Shown here in pieces: positions 3,831-5,020 of a DNA stretch of 5,020 bases. Within the stretch, counting starts at the first letter, position 1; each line of letters begins with the position of its first letter. The notes beneath the pieces are model-generated. The model did no database searches, was not told the origin of the DNA, and saw nothing but the letters and a program-made list of their open reading frames with translations. This DNA comes from Methanofollis sp. GTDB taxonomy: Archaea > Halobacteriota > Methanomicrobia > Methanomicrobiales > Methanofollaceae. The stretch is from positions 1-5,020 of the forward strand of contig JAQVHG010000174.1 in the NCBI GenBank assembly GCA_028696365.1. Direction: 5' to 3'. A program made the translations under genes and the position numbers.

Positions 3831-5020
3831 GTTGGGCGCAGGAGGAGATGAGGGGTGCGGGTCGTCCTCGGGGTCGCCCTCATAGGTGCCCCTGACCCGC
3901 TCGGGCAGGATGACCGCCTGGAAGGTCTCGGCAAAGTAACGGTCGGTCATCCCCGCGATGAAGTCCCGCACGATCTCGCCCTCGCTTGCGGAGGCGCGGT
4001 AGGTCTCTGAGACCCAGGGGGCGTCGAGATAGTCGGTGTAGATGAGAGAGTCGGTCCGCCCGGCCGCAAGGTCGGCGGCGAAGTGATCGAAGAGGATGAC
4101 GAACATCCTCCTGATCTTCTCCTGCTGGGCGGTGAGCCGCGGATCCTGATAGATGTGCTCGATGCTGAACGTCTGCATCCTGGTCACCGCCTCGGCGGCC
4201 TCGCGGGAGAAGGCGATCTCCGCCTTCCCGAAACTCTCGGTGATGAGGTCTTTGATGAGAGTGTCGATGACCGTCCAGTTGATCATCTGATAGTCCTCGA
4301 CCCCGAGGCATTCACGACAGATCGCCGCGAGATCTTCGTCGTCTTTTTTGATCAGCCCGACCTCGATCGCGTCCTGGAGGTCACGGCCAAGGTAGGCGAT
4401 GACGTCGGCGGCCCTGACCACGCACCCCTCCATCGTGGCCGGGAGGACCGGGGCGTCTGCGCCCTTCTCGATCTGCTCACACTTGGAGACGAGCGCCGCC
4501 GCGGTGAGGGGTCCGGTCGGGCTGAGGCGGCGGACGAACCGTTCGCCGTCGTGACAGAGGACGCCGTCGAGAGTCTGGAGGGTGAGGTCCAAGTCTTCGA
4601 TGACGTCGAGGAACTGGATGCTCTGGAGGTTGTGTTTGAAGACCCCGATCCCCTCGCGCCTGCAGATCTCGTCGAGGCACTCCTCTCCCTTGTGCCCGAA
4701 CGGGACGTGCCCGATGTCGTGGGCGAGGGCGATCGCCTCGATCAGGTCCTCGTTGAGCCCGAGGGCCCGGCCGATGGTGCGCCCGATCTTCGAGACAAGT
4801 TGCACGTGGAGGACGCGGTGGGTGATGTGGTCGTTGTCGATGAGGAAGAAGACCTGGGTCTTGTCGATGTAGCGGGTGTAGGCCTTGGAGTGGGGGATGC
4901 GGTCGGCGTCACGATAGAAGGGGGGGCGGATGACCGGTTCTTCAGGTTTCCTGGGCCTGGGATTTTTTCTGACGGCACTCAAGTTCCTGGCGGCGTACGG
5001 GGAGGCGGTCTCCTCGATCG
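3828..5020 (-). CDS. HD-domain dGTP triphosphohydrolase-like protein, 5' end outside the window
   Basis: A metal-dependent phosphohydrolase of the dGTPase (Dgt) group, which cuts dGTP or related dNTPs to the nucleoside plus triphosphate in the cytosol. Numbering from an internal TTG at 4982, the family signature is RDADRIPHSKAYTRY (24-38) and KTQVF (41-45). The HD metal site comes next: H55 in ITHRVLH, H88-D89 in ALAHDIGH, and D193 in AADVIAYLGRDLQDA. Also typical are GHVPFGHKGEECL (91-103) and FKHNLQSI (115-122). The frame stays open to the window edge, and the codons before the TTG read EETASPYAARN. This matches the conserved N-terminal SPYA segment that precedes the RDxDRI motif in this family. 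The true start is therefore very likely beyond 5020 and the TTG is internal; at least 397 residues are present. The C-terminus ends in an acidic, proline-rich tail (about 366-384). Substrate preference cannot be read from sequence. DUF2115 follows in the same operon. Confidence 0.9.
   Translation of the reverse strand, partial: IEETASPYAARNLSAVRKNPRPRKPEEPVIRPPFYRDADRIPHSKAYTRYIDKTQVFFLIDNDHITHRVLHVQLVSKIGRTIGRALGLNEDLIEAIALAHDIGHVPFGHKGEECLDEICRREGIGVFKHNLQSIQFLDVIEDLDLTLQTLDGVLCHDGERFVRRLSPTGPLTAAALVSKCEQIEKGADAPVLPATMEGCVVRAADVIAYLGRDLQDAIEVGLIKKDDEDLAAICRECLGVEDYQMINWTVIDTLIKDLITESFGKAEIAFSREAAEAVTRMQTFSIEHIYQDPRLTAQQEKIRRMFVILFDHFAADLAAGRTDSLIYTDYLDAPWVSETYRASASEGEIVRDFIAGMTDRYFAETFQAVILPERVRGTYEGDPEDDPHPSSPPAPN

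Noticed and set aside
3385..3885. + strand frame of 166 codons opposite the DUF2115 gene
   Set aside because: Long antisense frames are expected in GC-rich coding DNA. The - strand gene has a family signature and an operon-type start; this frame has neither.

Overview
The window looks like chromosomal DNA from a methanogenic archaeon, most likely of the order Methanomicrobiales. The evidence is archaeal-type TATA boxes placed for very short or no leaders, a TrmB-type regulator, oligo-T terminators, a class II tRNA without an encoded CCA end, and DUF2178 and DUF2115 proteins. DUF2115 (UPF0305) is, from family knowledge, largely a methanogen family. The order-level assignment is inference from gene content and style; no sequence search was possible.

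Layout from left to right: positions 1-153 hold no supportable gene, only a TATA-like promoter near the right end. A tRNA-Leu(CAA) gene lies at 154-237 on the + strand. A TrmB-family regulator gene (406-1170, - strand) and a 12-helix major facilitator transporter gene (1235-2464, + strand) diverge from a 64-base gap that contains one TATA element readable in both directions and a perfect 6+6 inverted repeat. After a 251-base gap comes a small four-helix DUF2178 membrane protein gene (2716-3105, + strand). It is preceded directly by two abutting 21-base dyad elements, the most striking unexplained structure in the window. A T-rich convergent terminator zone (about 3110-3240) separates it from a two-gene - strand operon: an HD-domain dGTP triphosphohydrolase-like gene (3828 to beyond the right edge, so its 5' end is missing) followed 5 bases later by a DUF2115 gene (3244-3822).

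How the genes may work together: the TrmB-like protein probably controls the neighbouring exporter and itself, a common one-regulator one-transporter arrangement, with unknown effector and substrate. The DUF2178 gene seems to have its own control through the dyads, and no matching regulator is encoded in the window. The HD protein and DUF2115 are probably co-transcribed and translationally coupled, which ties the uncharacterised DUF2115 to nucleotide metabolism only by context. The right-hand operon is visibly richer in G/C, especially at third codon positions, than the regulator-transporter pair beside the tRNA. The left half may therefore be more recently acquired or less constrained, but no integrase, insertion sequence, attachment-site duplication or CRISPR array is visible.
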